A DNA stretch of 38,547 nucleotides from an uncultured Zetaproteobacteria bacterium (GTDB lineage: Bacteria; Pseudomonadota; Zetaproteobacteria; Mariprofundales; Mariprofundaceae): positions 1-38,547 of the forward strand of contig CAMZLG010000052.1 in NCBI GenBank assembly GCA_947311495.1, read 5' to 3'. Each line of letters begins with the position of its first letter. The stretch's first letter is position 1. The notes beneath the pieces are model-generated. The model did not search any database. It was not told the origin of the DNA and saw only the letters and a program-made list of their open reading frames with translations. Below are positions 1 through 9,876 of this stretch, piece after piece. Both the position numbers and the translations under genes were made by a program.

Positions 1-59
1 AACTTGGCTATGATGCGCTGCTTCTTACCAGTTTATAAACACGTTTTATGGAGTTAATC

Positions 60-533
60 ATGGAAAATATCAAAGTACTGATTTTGATGGGCAGCAAAAA
101 TGACATGCCTGTGATGAAAAAAACAGAAGCTGTGTTTGATGAATTTGGCGTGGCGTATAAAACGATGGTGCGCTCTGCTCATCGCACGCCTGAAGCCACA
201 GTTGAAGCGATTAAAGAAGCTGAAGAAGCTGGCTGCAAAGTGTTTATTTGTGCGGCAGGTATGGCGGCTCATTTGGCAGGTGTGGTTTGCTCTAAAACTG
301 TGAAGCCTGTGATAGGTGTGCCGATTGCATCGGGCGCATTGAATGGTGAAGATGCTTTGCTTTCAACGGTGATGATGCCTCCGGGTATGCCCGTGGCGAC
401 AGTGGGCATCAATGGCTCGAAAAATGCAGGTTTATTGGCTGTGCAAATGCTTGCGCAAAATGATGAAGATTTGGCGCATAAGCTTAGATTCGACCGAGCG
501 AAACAGGCTGAAGCGATTTTGGCTGACGACTAG
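60..533 (+). CDS. purE: N5-carboxyaminoimidazole ribonucleotide mutase (PurE)
   Basis: ORF 48..533; internal ATG at 60 gives MENIKVLILMGSKNDMPVMKK; PurE signatures MGSKNDM, SAHRTP, AAGMAAHLAGV, VIGVPI are visible. Confidence 0.93.
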   Translation: MENIKVLILMGSKNDMPVMKKTEAVFDEFGVAYKTMVRSAHRTPEATVEAIKEAEEAGCKVFICAAGMAAHLAGVVCSKTVKPVIGVPIASGALNGEDALLSTVMMPPGMPVATVGINGSKNAGLLAVQMLAQNDEDLAHKLRFDRAKQAEAILADD

Positions 534-589
534 CTCTGATTGTTGTGTGGGCAATTAAAATAACCCCTTTCGGTGTTAAAAAATATCAC

Positions 590-618
590 CATAGCAAAGG
601 CTATGCTTTCAATTTTTT
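590..618 (+). terminator. weak putative intrinsic terminator after purE
   Basis: CATAGC-aaag-GCTATG hairpin (590-605) followed 7 nt later by TTTTTT (613-618). Confidence 0.35.
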
Positions 619-663
619 GCCTTGAAATGAGCTATTTTTCTTTGCCCCATTGTTTTGGTCACC

Positions 664-1212
664 ATGACTAAAATTCAAACCCTAAAAGCTGCTAAAATAT
701 TGAAGCGAGGTGGTGTGATTGCGCATCAAACCTCAACTTTGGCAGGTATTGCGGCATCGCCGCTTTGCCCTGCTGCGGTGGCTAAAGTGCAACGGTTCAA
801 ACAACGGCAAGCACCGTTTTTATTGCTTGCCGATGCCAAGCAAACCGCATTACGGCAAGCGGTGTATATTTCCAAAGATTTAAGAAAGCTTGCGCAAACA
901 TCGTGGGCAGGTGCGGTGACATTGGTGTTTAAAGCACGAAAACATTTGCATTCTGCATGTTATCAAGGCGGTTATATTGCTGTTCGTGTGGATAGCGATA
1001 GTCAAACACGACAATTGGCTAAGGCTTGTGGTGGGCTGATGTTATCCAGTAGCTTCAATCGTAAAAGCCAACCTTTGCTGCCACTTCATTGTCGCACAAG
1101 GTTTCGTTATCATCGACATCTAAATAAAGTGTTACCCAGTGTGGAACAAACAGGTAGCAACGCTTCAAGTATCTATAAAGTCACTAGTAATGCAGTTATT
1201 CAACTTCGCTAG
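664..1212 (+). CDS. Sua5/YciO/YrdC/TsaC-family protein (threonylcarbamoyl-AMP synthase-like)
   Basis: MTKIQTLKAAKILKRGGVIAHQTST...KVQRFKQRQAPFLLLAD...WAGAVTLVFKA pattern typical of the YrdC fold. Confidence 0.75.
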   Translation: MTKIQTLKAAKILKRGGVIAHQTSTLAGIAASPLCPAAVAKVQRFKQRQAPFLLLADAKQTALRQAVYISKDLRKLAQTSWAGAVTLVFKARKHLHSACYQGGYIAVRVDSDSQTRQLAKACGGLMLSSSFNRKSQPLLPLHCRTRFRYHRHLNKVLPSVEQTGSNASSIYKVTSNAVIQLR

Positions 1213-1249
1213 TCTTTATGTTTGATGCTTTGATGCGTATGTTTGCGCC

Positions 1250-1807
1250 ATGAACCATATCCAAACTGTTATTCTTGACCGTGATGGAGTCATTAATTTT
1301 GATTCCCCAGATTATATCTTAAGCCCTGAACAATGGTTACCTATTCCAGGCAGCCTTGAAGCCATTACCAAGCTGAAACAAGCAGGCAAACAAGTTACCG
1401 TTTGCAGCAATCAATCGGCATTGGGGCGTGGCATGATAGACCAAGCTATGTTTGATTCTATTCAAGCCAAAATGATTGCCGAAACAGAACAAGCAGGTGG
1501 TAGCTTTGATTATATTGCCGTGTGCCCGCATGGGCCTGATGATGGGTGCGCTTGCCGCAAACCTTTTCCGGGTATGTTGCTAGACACATTTAAGGCGTTG
1601 GATGTTCAGGATAAAGGCACAGTTGTGATGATTGGTGATTCCTACCGCGATGTGCAGGCAGCTCATGCGGCGGGCATTGCTGCGATACTGGTGCGTAGTG
1701 GTTACGGGGATGCAGATGTTATTCTTGAAAAATCCAAGGTGTTGATGCCAAATTTGCAGGTATTTGACAATTTGGCTGAGGCTGCAGTCATGATTTTGGA
1801 TGAGTAA
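1250..1807 (+). CDS. gmhB: D-glycero-beta-D-manno-heptose 1,7-bisphosphate 7-phosphatase
   Basis: HAD motifs VILDRDGVIN, CPHGPDDGCACRKPFPGML (zinc-binding loop), MIGDSYRDVQAA. Confidence 0.9.
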   Translation: MNHIQTVILDRDGVINFDSPDYILSPEQWLPIPGSLEAITKLKQAGKQVTVCSNQSALGRGMIDQAMFDSIQAKMIAETEQAGGSFDYIAVCPHGPDDGCACRKPFPGMLLDTFKALDVQDKGTVVMIGDSYRDVQAAHAAGIAAILVRSGYGDADVILEKSKVLMPNLQVFDNLAEAAVMILDE

Positions 1808-2537
1808 CAAGAGGGTTGCCATGATACTACTACGATCATTGTTGTTTTATATTTTTTTTATTCCATGCACCATTGGCATTGCAATACTTGTGTTGATTAC
1901 ACGGGTATTGGGTCGTGATGCGGCATGGCAAGTCGGTAACCTTTGGGGCTGGTGTGGTAATGCGTTGTTGCGTGTGTTTTGTGGCATCAAGGTCAAGATT
2001 GAAGGTAAAGAACATATCCCCAACGAGCCTTGCGTGATTGTATCCAATCATCAATCCACGTGGGAAACTACTACATTTCCTACTCTGTTGCCGCCATTTG
2101 TTTGGATTTTAAAAAAAGAACTGTTGTATATCCCTATTTTTGGTTGGGCTCTTTTTGCCTTAGGCTCTATTGCGATTGTACGTAGCAACCCAAGAGAAGC
2201 TTTGAAGCAAGTTAATGAACAAGGTCAGGATCAACTCAAAGCAGGGCGTTGTGTGGTGGTATTTCCAGAGGGAACTAGGATGCCAGTAGGGAAGTCAGGC
2301 AAATATCAACCCAGCGCAGTGATGTTGGCAAAAAAAGCTAATGTTGCCATACTGCCTGTGGCACATAATGCTGGTACATGTTGGCCTAAGGGTAAAATCT
2401 TAAAATATCCAGGTACTATCATTGTACGCATATTACCGTCGATTTCCGCAGAAAACGTGCAAGAGAAAAAACGCAATGATATTTTGGCGGAATGTGAAAC
2501 ACGGATTGTATCAGCATGTAAGGAAATTGGTGGTTAG
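1800..2537 (+). CDS. plsC: 1-acyl-sn-glycerol-3-phosphate acyltransferase (PlsC family)
   Basis: NHQSTWE (HX4D/E-type) and FPEGTR acyltransferase motifs, N-terminal TM segment; 8-nt overlap with gmhB. Confidence 0.88.
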   Translation: MSNKRVAMILLRSLLFYIFFIPCTIGIAILVLITRVLGRDAAWQVGNLWGWCGNALLRVFCGIKVKIEGKEHIPNEPCVIVSNHQSTWETTTFPTLLPPFVWILKKELLYIPIFGWALFALGSIAIVRSNPREALKQVNEQGQDQLKAGRCVVVFPEGTRMPVGKSGKYQPSAVMLAKKANVAILPVAHNAGTCWPKGKILKYPGTIIVRILPSISAENVQEKKRNDILAECETRIVSACKEIGG

Positions 2538-2596
2538 GCTGTAAGTTTGTGATGTGGTGTTCGACAACAATACACAAAACTGAACACGGAGAGTAT

Positions 2597-3049
2597 ATGA
2601 GAAACATTTGGATGATTTTGGTGATGTTGTTGGTTGCGCCTATGGCTGCGCAAAGTATTGAATACCAATGGAGTAATGAGAAGGGTGAAACCGTGCAACT
2701 GGATAGCTATAAAGGGCAACCTGTGATCCTCCATTTTTGGGCAAGTTGGTGCCCACCATGCCGCACAGAAATGCCTAAGATGAACAACTGGGTGCAAGCG
2801 CATCCTGATGTGAAGGTAGTGATGATTTCTTTGGATTATGACCTTGAAGGTGCAAAACATTTTTATGATAAAAAAAGTATCCACGCACCGCTTAATTTAG
2901 GTGACCAACGTCAAACCATGGCATTGGGCGTGCGTGGTTTGCCCACAACCATTGTTGTTGATGCAGAAGGGAATATCAGCAAAAGGCATATTGGCGATTT
3001 GGATTGGGCAGATAGCGAAGTAAGCAAGATGGTGCTTGGTTGGCTTTAA
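2597..3049 (+). CDS. TlpA/ResA-like thioredoxin-fold protein, exported
   Basis: Signal peptide, then HFWASWCPPCRTEMPKMNNW (CPPC redox motif); start ATG 2597 with upstream GGAG. Confidence 0.87.
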   Translation: MRNIWMILVMLLVAPMAAQSIEYQWSNEKGETVQLDSYKGQPVILHFWASWCPPCRTEMPKMNNWVQAHPDVKVVMISLDYDLEGAKHFYDKKSIHAPLNLGDQRQTMALGVRGLPTTIVVDAEGNISKRHIGDLDWADSEVSKMVLGWL

Positions 3050-3669
3050 CTTCCAGACTCTGCATCGCAACATGTCTAAGCGTAACGCTGTTGAGCGGCA
3101 ATGCATGGGCAGGTAGTGATTGGGGGCTTTCAGCGCAAGATCAAGCTCAGCTAGAAAAGGGCAAGTTGGTCTTGCATGCCGCATCGGTGGGCAAAGGTTA
3201 TGTTAAAGAAATAAACGCTTTTCTCAGCATTAAAGTCAAGCCATCACAAGTGTTTGCCGTGATTACCGATTATGAACACTTGCCCGAATTTATGCCGAAC
3301 TTGGCGCGTACCGAAGTGTTGTCGAAAGACAAGAATGGCGCACAAGTGAATTATTATTTGGACTTGCCTTTTGGTGTTCAAAAACGCTACCGATTAGCAT
3401 TGGACTATATCATCACACCTCCTGATTGGCGCATGGCGTGGCACTCGATACCATGGCAAGGTGTTCCTGCAGAAGAAACTGTGAAAAGCACGGTGGGTTA
3501 TTGGCAGCTTACAGCCATAGGAAACCAAGAAACACTGTTGCACTATTACACCAAAACTGACCCAGGACATGTGCCGTTTGGTTTGGGTTGGATTGTGGAC
3601 TATTTGACCAAAGAAACGGTGGTTAAAGTGTTGCAAAACACCAAAAAAAGAGCTGAAGGTGGGGAGTAG
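3040..3669 (+). CDS. SRPBCC/START-like (polyketide cyclase/dehydrase-type) exported protein
   Basis: TTG start gives a signal peptide (MALTSRLCIATCLSVTLLSGNAWA); VFAVITDYEHLPEFMPNLARTEVL is typical of coenzyme Q-binding/START domains. Confidence 0.65.
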   Translation: MALTSRLCIATCLSVTLLSGNAWAGSDWGLSAQDQAQLEKGKLVLHAASVGKGYVKEINAFLSIKVKPSQVFAVITDYEHLPEFMPNLARTEVLSKDKNGAQVNYYLDLPFGVQKRYRLALDYIITPPDWRMAWHSIPWQGVPAEETVKSTVGYWQLTAIGNQETLLHYYTKTDPGHVPFGLGWIVDYLTKETVVKVLQNTKKRAEGGE

Positions 3670-3672
3670 CCA

Positions 3673-4830
3673 ATGGCATTGATAGGTCAACAATCCAAGC
3701 TTTACATTGGTTTGATGTCAGGTACATCGTTAGACGGTATTGATGCGGCAGTGGTTAAAATCGCAGGTGATGATGTTGAGCTGGTTTGCTTTGATACGTT
3801 TGAACTTCAAGATAAATTCAAAGAGCCATTGTTGCATTTAAACCAGCCGGGGTTTCATGAAATTGATGCCATGGGCGTGTTGGATAGAGAGCTTGGTTTT
3901 GCGTTTGCCGCCGCTGCGCATCATGTTCTCCAGAAGGCGGGGTTAACACCTGAACAAATCACAGCGATTGGTTCACACGGGCAAACCATTCGCCATCGTC
4001 CACTTGGTGTTGAAAACAGTTTGCCGTTTACTTTGCAAATCGGCGATTCAGCGACCATTGCAGAGAAAACAGGCATCACTGTGGTGTCGGATTTTAGGAA
4101 ACGTGATATTGCGGCATGTGGGCAAGGTGCACCACTTGTTCCCTTTGTGCATCAACGCTTATTTGCACAAGAAGATAAAAATATTGCTGTGTTAAACATC
4201 GGTGGCATTGCCAATATCACTTACCTTGGTGCAGATGGTGTCGTTTTAGGTTTTGACACTGGGCCGGGCAATATGGTGATGGATGCGCTGATGCAGACCA
4301 TGACTGATGCCCGCTTTTGTTATGATAAAGATGGGGAGTTGGCAGCCATGGGTCAGGTGAATCAAGCGTTGTTGGATGATTTATTACAACATCCTTTTTT
4401 CAAAAAAACACCGCCGCGTTCCACGGGTAGAGAAGATTTTGGTGACGATGTGGTGCATCAAATCATGGCTGTGGATATTCCCGATGCCGATAAAATGGCA
4501 ACAGCATGTGAGCTGACGGCGCAAAGTATTGTTGATGTTTTGCAGCATCTTCCTGAGCCACCTGAGACATGGTTATTGTGTGGGGGAGGGGCATTAAATC
4601 ATCATTTGAAACAACGCCTTGCGGACTTATTAAACTCTGCACAAGTGCAAACCACAACCGATGTAGGTTTGCCTGTTGAAGCGGTGGAAGCGGTGGCATT
4701 TGCGGTGCTTGCTGAGCGCACACTGGCTGGCGAAGTGAATACTTTATCGGCAGTTACAGGTGCGTTGCATGATGTGAGCGGCGGGCAGATTACGCCAGGA
4801 AATAATTGGAAAAATATAGTAAACCCATAA
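3673..4830 (+). CDS. anmK: anhydro-N-acetylmuramic acid kinase
   Basis: YIGLMSGTSLDGIDAAVV, GSHGQTIRHRP, LNIGGIANIT, FDTGPGNMVMDA, CGGGALN. Confidence 0.95.
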   Translation: MALIGQQSKLYIGLMSGTSLDGIDAAVVKIAGDDVELVCFDTFELQDKFKEPLLHLNQPGFHEIDAMGVLDRELGFAFAAAAHHVLQKAGLTPEQITAIGSHGQTIRHRPLGVENSLPFTLQIGDSATIAEKTGITVVSDFRKRDIAACGQGAPLVPFVHQRLFAQEDKNIAVLNIGGIANITYLGADGVVLGFDTGPGNMVMDALMQTMTDARFCYDKDGELAAMGQVNQALLDDLLQHPFFKKTPPRSTGREDFGDDVVHQIMAVDIPDADKMATACELTAQSIVDVLQHLPEPPETWLLCGGGALNHHLKQRLADLLNSAQVQTTTDVGLPVEAVEAVAFAVLAERTLAGEVNTLSAVTGALHDVSGGQITPGNNWKNIVNP

Positions 4831-4918
4831 AAAATAACTTGTTTTTAAGTGTTTGACACTGACAACGGGCGTTTTAGCCTGCCGCTCTTTGATATTATTA
4901 GGTTTAGGGTGATTTCCC

Positions 4919-6619
4919 ATGCAAATGACTGGCGCTGAAATTTTTGTAGAATGTTTGAAACGCGAGGGCGTGGAAGTCATTTTTGGCTACCCGGGTGGTG
5001 CGGTGCTGCCGATTTATGATGCCATTTTCCAACAAAGCCATTTCAAGCATATCTTGGTGCGCCATGAGCAAGCAGCCCTTCATGCTGCCAATGGTTATGC
5101 ACGTGTGTCGGGAAAGTGTGGTGTTTCTCTTGTAACTTCAGGGCCGGGTGCGACCAACGCCATCACAGGTTTGGCGGACTCCAACGCCGATTCCATTCCC
5201 AATGTTTGTTTCACAGGTCAAGTACCGCTGGCTTTGATAGGTACGGACGCATTTCAGGAAGCGGATATTATTGGTATCACGCGTTCTGCCACCAAGCATA
5301 ATTTCTTGGTCAAAGATGTGAAAGATTTGGCGATGACCATTCGCCAAGCTTTTCATATTGCGACCACAGGCCGCCCTGGTTCGGTTGTGGTGGATATTCC
5401 TAAAGACTTGGGTTTTGCCAAGTGTGAGTTTGAGTGGCCTGAAGAAGTGAATATGCGTTCATATCAGCCTAAAACGTCTGGGCATTCTGGGCAAATCAAG
5501 AAAGCGATTAAAGCGATGTTAAAAGCCAAACGCCCGATGTTGTATTCGGGTGGTGGCATTATGAATGCGGTGGGTTCAGCTGCGTTGTTGAAAACATTAG
5601 CACATCAGCTCAATGCACCTGTCACCAACACCTTGATGGGGCTTGGCGGCATTCCGTTTGATGATAAACACTTTGTTGGCATGTTGGGTATGCATGGCAC
5701 GTATGAAGCGAATATGGCGGTATCGCATTGTGATTTATTGGTGTCCATTGGTGCGCGTTTTGATGACCGCGTAACAGGTCGCCTGAATGCCTTTGCACCA
5801 GATGCCAAGATTATTCATATTGATGTTGACCCGACATCGATTTCTAAAAATGTTGATGCGGATTTACCCATTGTTGGTGATGTGGGCATTGTTTTACAAC
5901 AAATGTTGGAAGAATTAAGCCATCAAGGTGGCGTGCCTGATGTTGAAGCTTTGAAATTGTGGTGGCAGCAAATTGATGAGTGGCGCGCTAAAGATTCGCT
6001 TGGTTTTGAACAAAGCACGGAAGGGCCAATTAAGCCACAAACTGTGATTCATAAAGTGCATGACATCACCAAGGGTAATGCGATTGTGACCACTGATGTG
6101 GGGCAACATCAAATGTGGGCAGCGCAACATTATGGTTTTAGAGAACCGCATAAATTCCTCACTTCGGGCGGGCTTGGCACCATGGGTTATGGTCTTCCTG
6201 CAGCCGTGGGTGCTGCGATGGCTTTTCCTGATGAACCGATTGTGGTGTTTACGGGTGATGCCTCCATTCAAATGTGTATCCAAGAGCTGGCAACGGCATA
6301 CCAATATCGCCAGAAAATCGTGGTCGTGTTATTAAACAATGCTTACATGGGCATGGTGCGCCAGTGGCAAGAAATGTTCCACGAATCGCGTTTTTCGCAC
6401 TCCTACTTTGATTCATTGCCTGACTTTGCCAAGTTGGCAGAAGCCTATGGTGGTGTGGGTATCACAGTGGACACCTTGGATGAGTTAGACAAAGCCTTGG
6501 AAGTGGCATTTGGTAGCCAAGAAAGCTTTGTTTTCCTTGATATTGCGGTGGCGAAAGAAGAAAATGTATTCCCGATGGTGCCAGCAGGTGCGGCACTGAA
6601 TGAGATGGTGTTGGCATGA
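4919..6619 (+). CDS. ilvB: acetolactate synthase large subunit
   Basis: EVIFGYPGGAVLPIYDAI, GPGATNAITGLADS, TSGGLGTMGYGLPAAVGA, GDASIQMCIQEL (ThDP motif). Confidence 0.95.
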   Translation: MQMTGAEIFVECLKREGVEVIFGYPGGAVLPIYDAIFQQSHFKHILVRHEQAALHAANGYARVSGKCGVSLVTSGPGATNAITGLADSNADSIPNVCFTGQVPLALIGTDAFQEADIIGITRSATKHNFLVKDVKDLAMTIRQAFHIATTGRPGSVVVDIPKDLGFAKCEFEWPEEVNMRSYQPKTSGHSGQIKKAIKAMLKAKRPMLYSGGGIMNAVGSAALLKTLAHQLNAPVTNTLMGLGGIPFDDKHFVGMLGMHGTYEANMAVSHCDLLVSIGARFDDRVTGRLNAFAPDAKIIHIDVDPTSISKNVDADLPIVGDVGIVLQQMLEELSHQGGVPDVEALKLWWQQIDEWRAKDSLGFEQSTEGPIKPQTVIHKVHDITKGNAIVTTDVGQHQMWAAQHYGFREPHKFLTSGGLGTMGYGLPAAVGAAMAFPDEPIVVFTGDASIQMCIQELATAYQYRQKIVVVLLNNAYMGMVRQWQEMFHESRFSHSYFDSLPDFAKLAEAYGGVGITVDTLDELDKALEVAFGSQESFVFLDIAVAKEENVFPMVPAGAALNEMVLA

Positions 6620-6760
6620 TGAGGGAAAGTCGTCTTTTTTCCCGATTCCAGCGTTGTGCCAGCTTCTGTGATGCTCATGTATTATCGAAATACACTCCGC
6701 TTCTCGAAGCTGACTCGCCTTGTACTTGAACAAAAATCCTGATTTTCGTGGGTAAATGAA

Positions 6761-7243
6761 ATGAGACATACAATTACAATTTTAGTTGAAAATGAGTTCG
6801 GTGTGTTGACCCGCATTGCAGGTTTGTTTTCTGCGCGTGGTTACAACATCGAAACACTCAATGTTGCGCCAACCTTAGATGAAACGGTGAGTCGTTTAAC
6901 TTTGGTGACGCATGGTGATGAAAAAATCATTGAGCAAATTAAGAAGCAACTCAACAAATTGATTCCCGTGATTAAAGTGGAAGACATTTCATACGCGGTA
7001 CATTTAGAGCGTGGCATGTTGATGGTGAAAGCCATTGATGCGGGTGATTTGCGCGAGAAGGCAGAGCAAGCAGGCGCAAACATTATCGATCATGAAGCGG
7101 GCAATTATTTTATTGCTGAGTTTGCAGGCACGCCTGAAGCTTTGGATGAATTTTTAGCCAGTGTTGATGATGAATATGTTATTGAATCCACGCGCACAGG
7201 CCCAGTAGGCATGCGCCGTGGCAGCAAAGGGTTTGTGGTTTAA
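6761..7243 (+). CDS. ilvH: acetolactate synthase small subunit
   Basis: [41 protein letters not shown] domain, ilvH-like length (160 aa). Confidence 0.94.
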   Translation: MRHTITILVENEFGVLTRIAGLFSARGYNIETLNVAPTLDETVSRLTLVTHGDEKIIEQIKKQLNKLIPVIKVEDISYAVHLERGMLMVKAIDAGDLREKAEQAGANIIDHEAGNYFIAEFAGTPEALDEFLASVDDEYVIESTRTGPVGMRRGSKGFVV

Positions 7244-7244
7244 C

Positions 7245-8102
7245 ATGGTTGCCCAAATTATTGATGGCAAAGCCTTAGCTGCGAAGCTCAAAGATGAAAT
7301 GCAGGTTGAAGTTGCGGGGCTAACAACCTCGCATGGACGAGCGCCGGGTTTGGCTGTGATTCTTGTCGGTGATGACCCTGCATCACATGTTTATGTCAAA
7401 AATAAAAAAGTTGCTTGTGAAAAAGTCGGAATCGCTTCGTTTTCTTCTGAGTTGCCAGCGGATACCAGCAAAGAACATTTGTTGGGTTTGATTGCTGAGC
7501 TGAACGCAGACCCTAAAGTGGATGGTATTTTGGTGCAGCTTCCTTTGCCCGCGCATATCAATGCCGATAAAGTGTTAAATGCGATTGATGCCGACAAAGA
7601 TGTGGATGGTTTTCACCCGTTTAATGTAGGCTCGCTCGCAGTGCGTCAACCTGCACTGCGTTCTTGCACACCCTATGGCTGCATCAAACTCATTGAGACC
7701 ACTGGCATCAAATGGCATGGCAAAGAAGCTGTGGTGGTGGGTGCATCGAACATCGTAGGTCGCCCGATGGCTTTGGAATTATTGCTTGCAGGGGCAACGG
7801 TGACGGTTTGCCATCGTTTTACCGAAAACTTACAATCCCATATCGAACGTGCTGATATTGTGATTGCGGCGGCGGGTAAACAAGGTCTTATCAAAGGCGA
7901 ATGGATTAAAGAAGGTGCGATTGTGATTGATGTGGGCATTCATCGGCTAGAAGATGGCTCACTCACGGGTGATGTAGATTTTGAGGCTGCATCCAAACGA
8001 GCAGGTTGGATTACACCTGTACCTGGCGGTGTTGGGCCTATGACCATCACCATGTTGCTTGCCAACACCATCACAGCATTTAAGCAGCACGTCGGCGTTT
8101 AA
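7245..8102 (+). CDS. folD: methylenetetrahydrofolate dehydrogenase/cyclohydrolase
   Basis: [73 protein letters not shown]. Confidence 0.96.
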   Translation: MVAQIIDGKALAAKLKDEMQVEVAGLTTSHGRAPGLAVILVGDDPASHVYVKNKKVACEKVGIASFSSELPADTSKEHLLGLIAELNADPKVDGILVQLPLPAHINADKVLNAIDADKDVDGFHPFNVGSLAVRQPALRSCTPYGCIKLIETTGIKWHGKEAVVVGASNIVGRPMALELLLAGATVTVCHRFTENLQSHIERADIVIAAAGKQGLIKGEWIKEGAIVIDVGIHRLEDGSLTGDVDFEAASKRAGWITPVPGGVGPMTITMLLANTITAFKQHVGV

Positions 8103-8104
8103 TT

Positions 8105-8443
8105 TTGCCTGTGTTTCAAGTCAATACCAATATGGCAGTGGCGGATAAAGATAGCTTTTTGACAGATGCTTCAAGCCTTGTCGCATCACTATTGGGTAAA
8201 CCTGAAAGTTATGTGATGATTCAATTGTCTGACAAACAAACGATGAGCTTTGCAGGCACTTCTGAACCGCTTGCCTTTTGTAACCTCAAAAGCTTGGGTT
8301 TAACCAGTGGTCAAACGACCAAATTATCCAAACAATTGAGTGGGTTTTTACATCAATCTTTAGCTATCGACCCATCACGGGTCTATATCGAATTTTCAGC
8401 TCCTGAGCGTGTCATGTTTGGCTGGAATGGTGGGACTTTCTAG
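8105..8443 (+). CDS. macrophage migration inhibitory factor/phenylpyruvate tautomerase family protein
   Basis: TTG start 8105 gives MPVFQVNTN with Pro at position 2; EFSAPERVMFGWNGGTF C-terminus is MIF-like. Confidence 0.8.
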   Translation: MPVFQVNTNMAVADKDSFLTDASSLVASLLGKPESYVMIQLSDKQTMSFAGTSEPLAFCNLKSLGLTSGQTTKLSKQLSGFLHQSLAIDPSRVYIEFSAPERVMFGWNGGTF

Positions 8444-8446
8444 CAT

Positions 8447-9337
8447 TTACTTGATAATTTCATCAAGAGATTGAACTAAATATTCACTTTCAGGTTCATT
8501 AGTAATAAACGTTGAAAGCTGTTGTTTATCTATAAACCCTCTGATTTTTGAACGGTATAAATTAGCAATAGCAGGGTTCTCAATTTCTAACCTCCTAGCC
8601 TTGCTGATTTCCAAGAATTCTTTTTCTTGATCAATGCCTAAATATCTTCGTCCTAATAAATTCGCAGCAATGCCTGTAGTGCTACTCCCAGCAAAAGGAT
8701 CCAATATCCATGCACCTTTTTGTGTGGATGCAAGGACAACCCTTGTGAGTAAGGATAATGGTTTTTGCGTGGGATGCTTACCACAAGATTTTTCCCACTT
8801 TGCAATGGCAGGTAACCGCCATACGTCTTTCATTTGTTTACCATCGTTTAGTTCTTTCATAAGGGCATAGTTATAATAATGCGGTACTCTTTCATGCTTC
8901 CTTGCCCAAATAATAAACTCTGTGGAATGCGTAAAATATCTACATGAAAAGTTGGGTGGTGGATTGGTCTTTTCCCATGTAATAATATTTAAAACTTTGA
9001 AGTCTAACTCGGTTAATAACTGTCCTATATTAAAAATATTATGAGCTGTGCCACTGATCCAAATGGAGCCATTATCTTTTAATTTGTTTCGAGCAAGTTT
9101 TAACCACCTTCGGTTAAACTTGTTCATTTCTTTTGCACCCTGTGACTTATCCCATTTGCCTTTGTTTACACTGACTACCTTACCATTGTTGATGGTTAAA
9201 CCATCATTGGATAAAAAGTAAGGTGGATCCGCAAAAATCATATCAAATTCAAACTTAAATTTTGGGAGTAACTTTATTGAATCATTATGAATTAAAGTAA
9301 AATCTTTTGTTACAGATTTATAATGGCTTTTTAGCAT
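8447..9337 (-). CDS. N6-adenine DNA methyltransferase, DpnA-like (second methyltransferase of a GATC RM system)
   Basis: FADPPYFLSNDGLTINNGKVVSVNKGKWDKS; C-terminal HPTQKPLSLLTRVVLASTQKGAWILDPFAGSSTTGIAA, beta-class order (DPPY before FxGxG). Confidence 0.88.
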   Translation of the reverse strand: MLKSHYKSVTKDFTLIHNDSIKLLPKFKFEFDMIFADPPYFLSNDGLTINNGKVVSVNKGKWDKSQGAKEMNKFNRRWLKLARNKLKDNGSIWISGTAHNIFNIGQLLTELDFKVLNIITWEKTNPPPNFSCRYFTHSTEFIIWARKHERVPHYYNYALMKELNDGKQMKDVWRLPAIAKWEKSCGKHPTQKPLSLLTRVVLASTQKGAWILDPFAGSSTTGIAANLLGRRYLGIDQEKEFLEISKARRLEIENPAIANLYRSKIRGFIDKQQLSTFITNEPESEYLVQSLDEIIK

Positions 9338-9876
9338 TATCTATGAGTTGCAATTGATATGATTTTAAAAATATCCTTCCCATCAAGAAGGGCATCTAAA
9401 AGTTCCTTAAACATAAATGCAGTATGGAGATTTGTTTTTTCCTGTACCATAAGGAGTTTAGCAACAAGTAATAGGAACTTTAGGCTATACTCACCTTTAT
9501 TAGCAAGCTTTTTATATTGACGAGCTTCCTCACCAACTTCTTCTATTAGCTTGTCACTTAATAGATCAACTTGTTGTTTTCTCGTTTTTAACGGTTCAAC
9601 TGTATCCCAGTATTTAAGAAGGCTTTCAATAAACTTTTTGGTTTGTGCAGACTCAGTATTCATTTTTATAATCATATCCACTGCCCAGTGAACATGTTTA
9701 GGTGTTCTAATACGAGACCAGCCACTTTTTGAATGTGCATCCTTTTGCCTATATTTTAGCAAAAGATCGAAGTCCGATAATCCTCCTTGATATACACCAA
9801 GTATATAAGATCCATTTACTTTGAATATAAACAGAGGTTCCATCCCTCTAGAGATCATATTAGGTAAATTAGTCAA
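9337..9876 (-). CDS. hypothetical protein inside the RM operon
   Basis: 179-aa ORF; ATGA overlap with the upstream REase gene and 1-nt overlap with the downstream methyltransferase; no family recognised. Confidence 0.75.
   Translation of the reverse strand: MTNLPNMISRGMEPLFIFKVNGSYILGVYQGGLSDFDLLLKYRQKDAHSKSGWSRIRTPKHVHWAVDMIIKMNTESAQTKKFIESLLKYWDTVEPLKTRKQQVDLLSDKLIEEVGEEARQYKKLANKGEYSLKFLLLVAKLLMVQEKTNLHTAFMFKELLDALLDGKDIFKIISIATHR

Noticed and set aside
9337-9876. Controller (C) protein for the RM operon
   Set aside because: C proteins are usually small HTH proteins; this ORF is 179 aa with no evident HTH, so only hypothetical status is supported.
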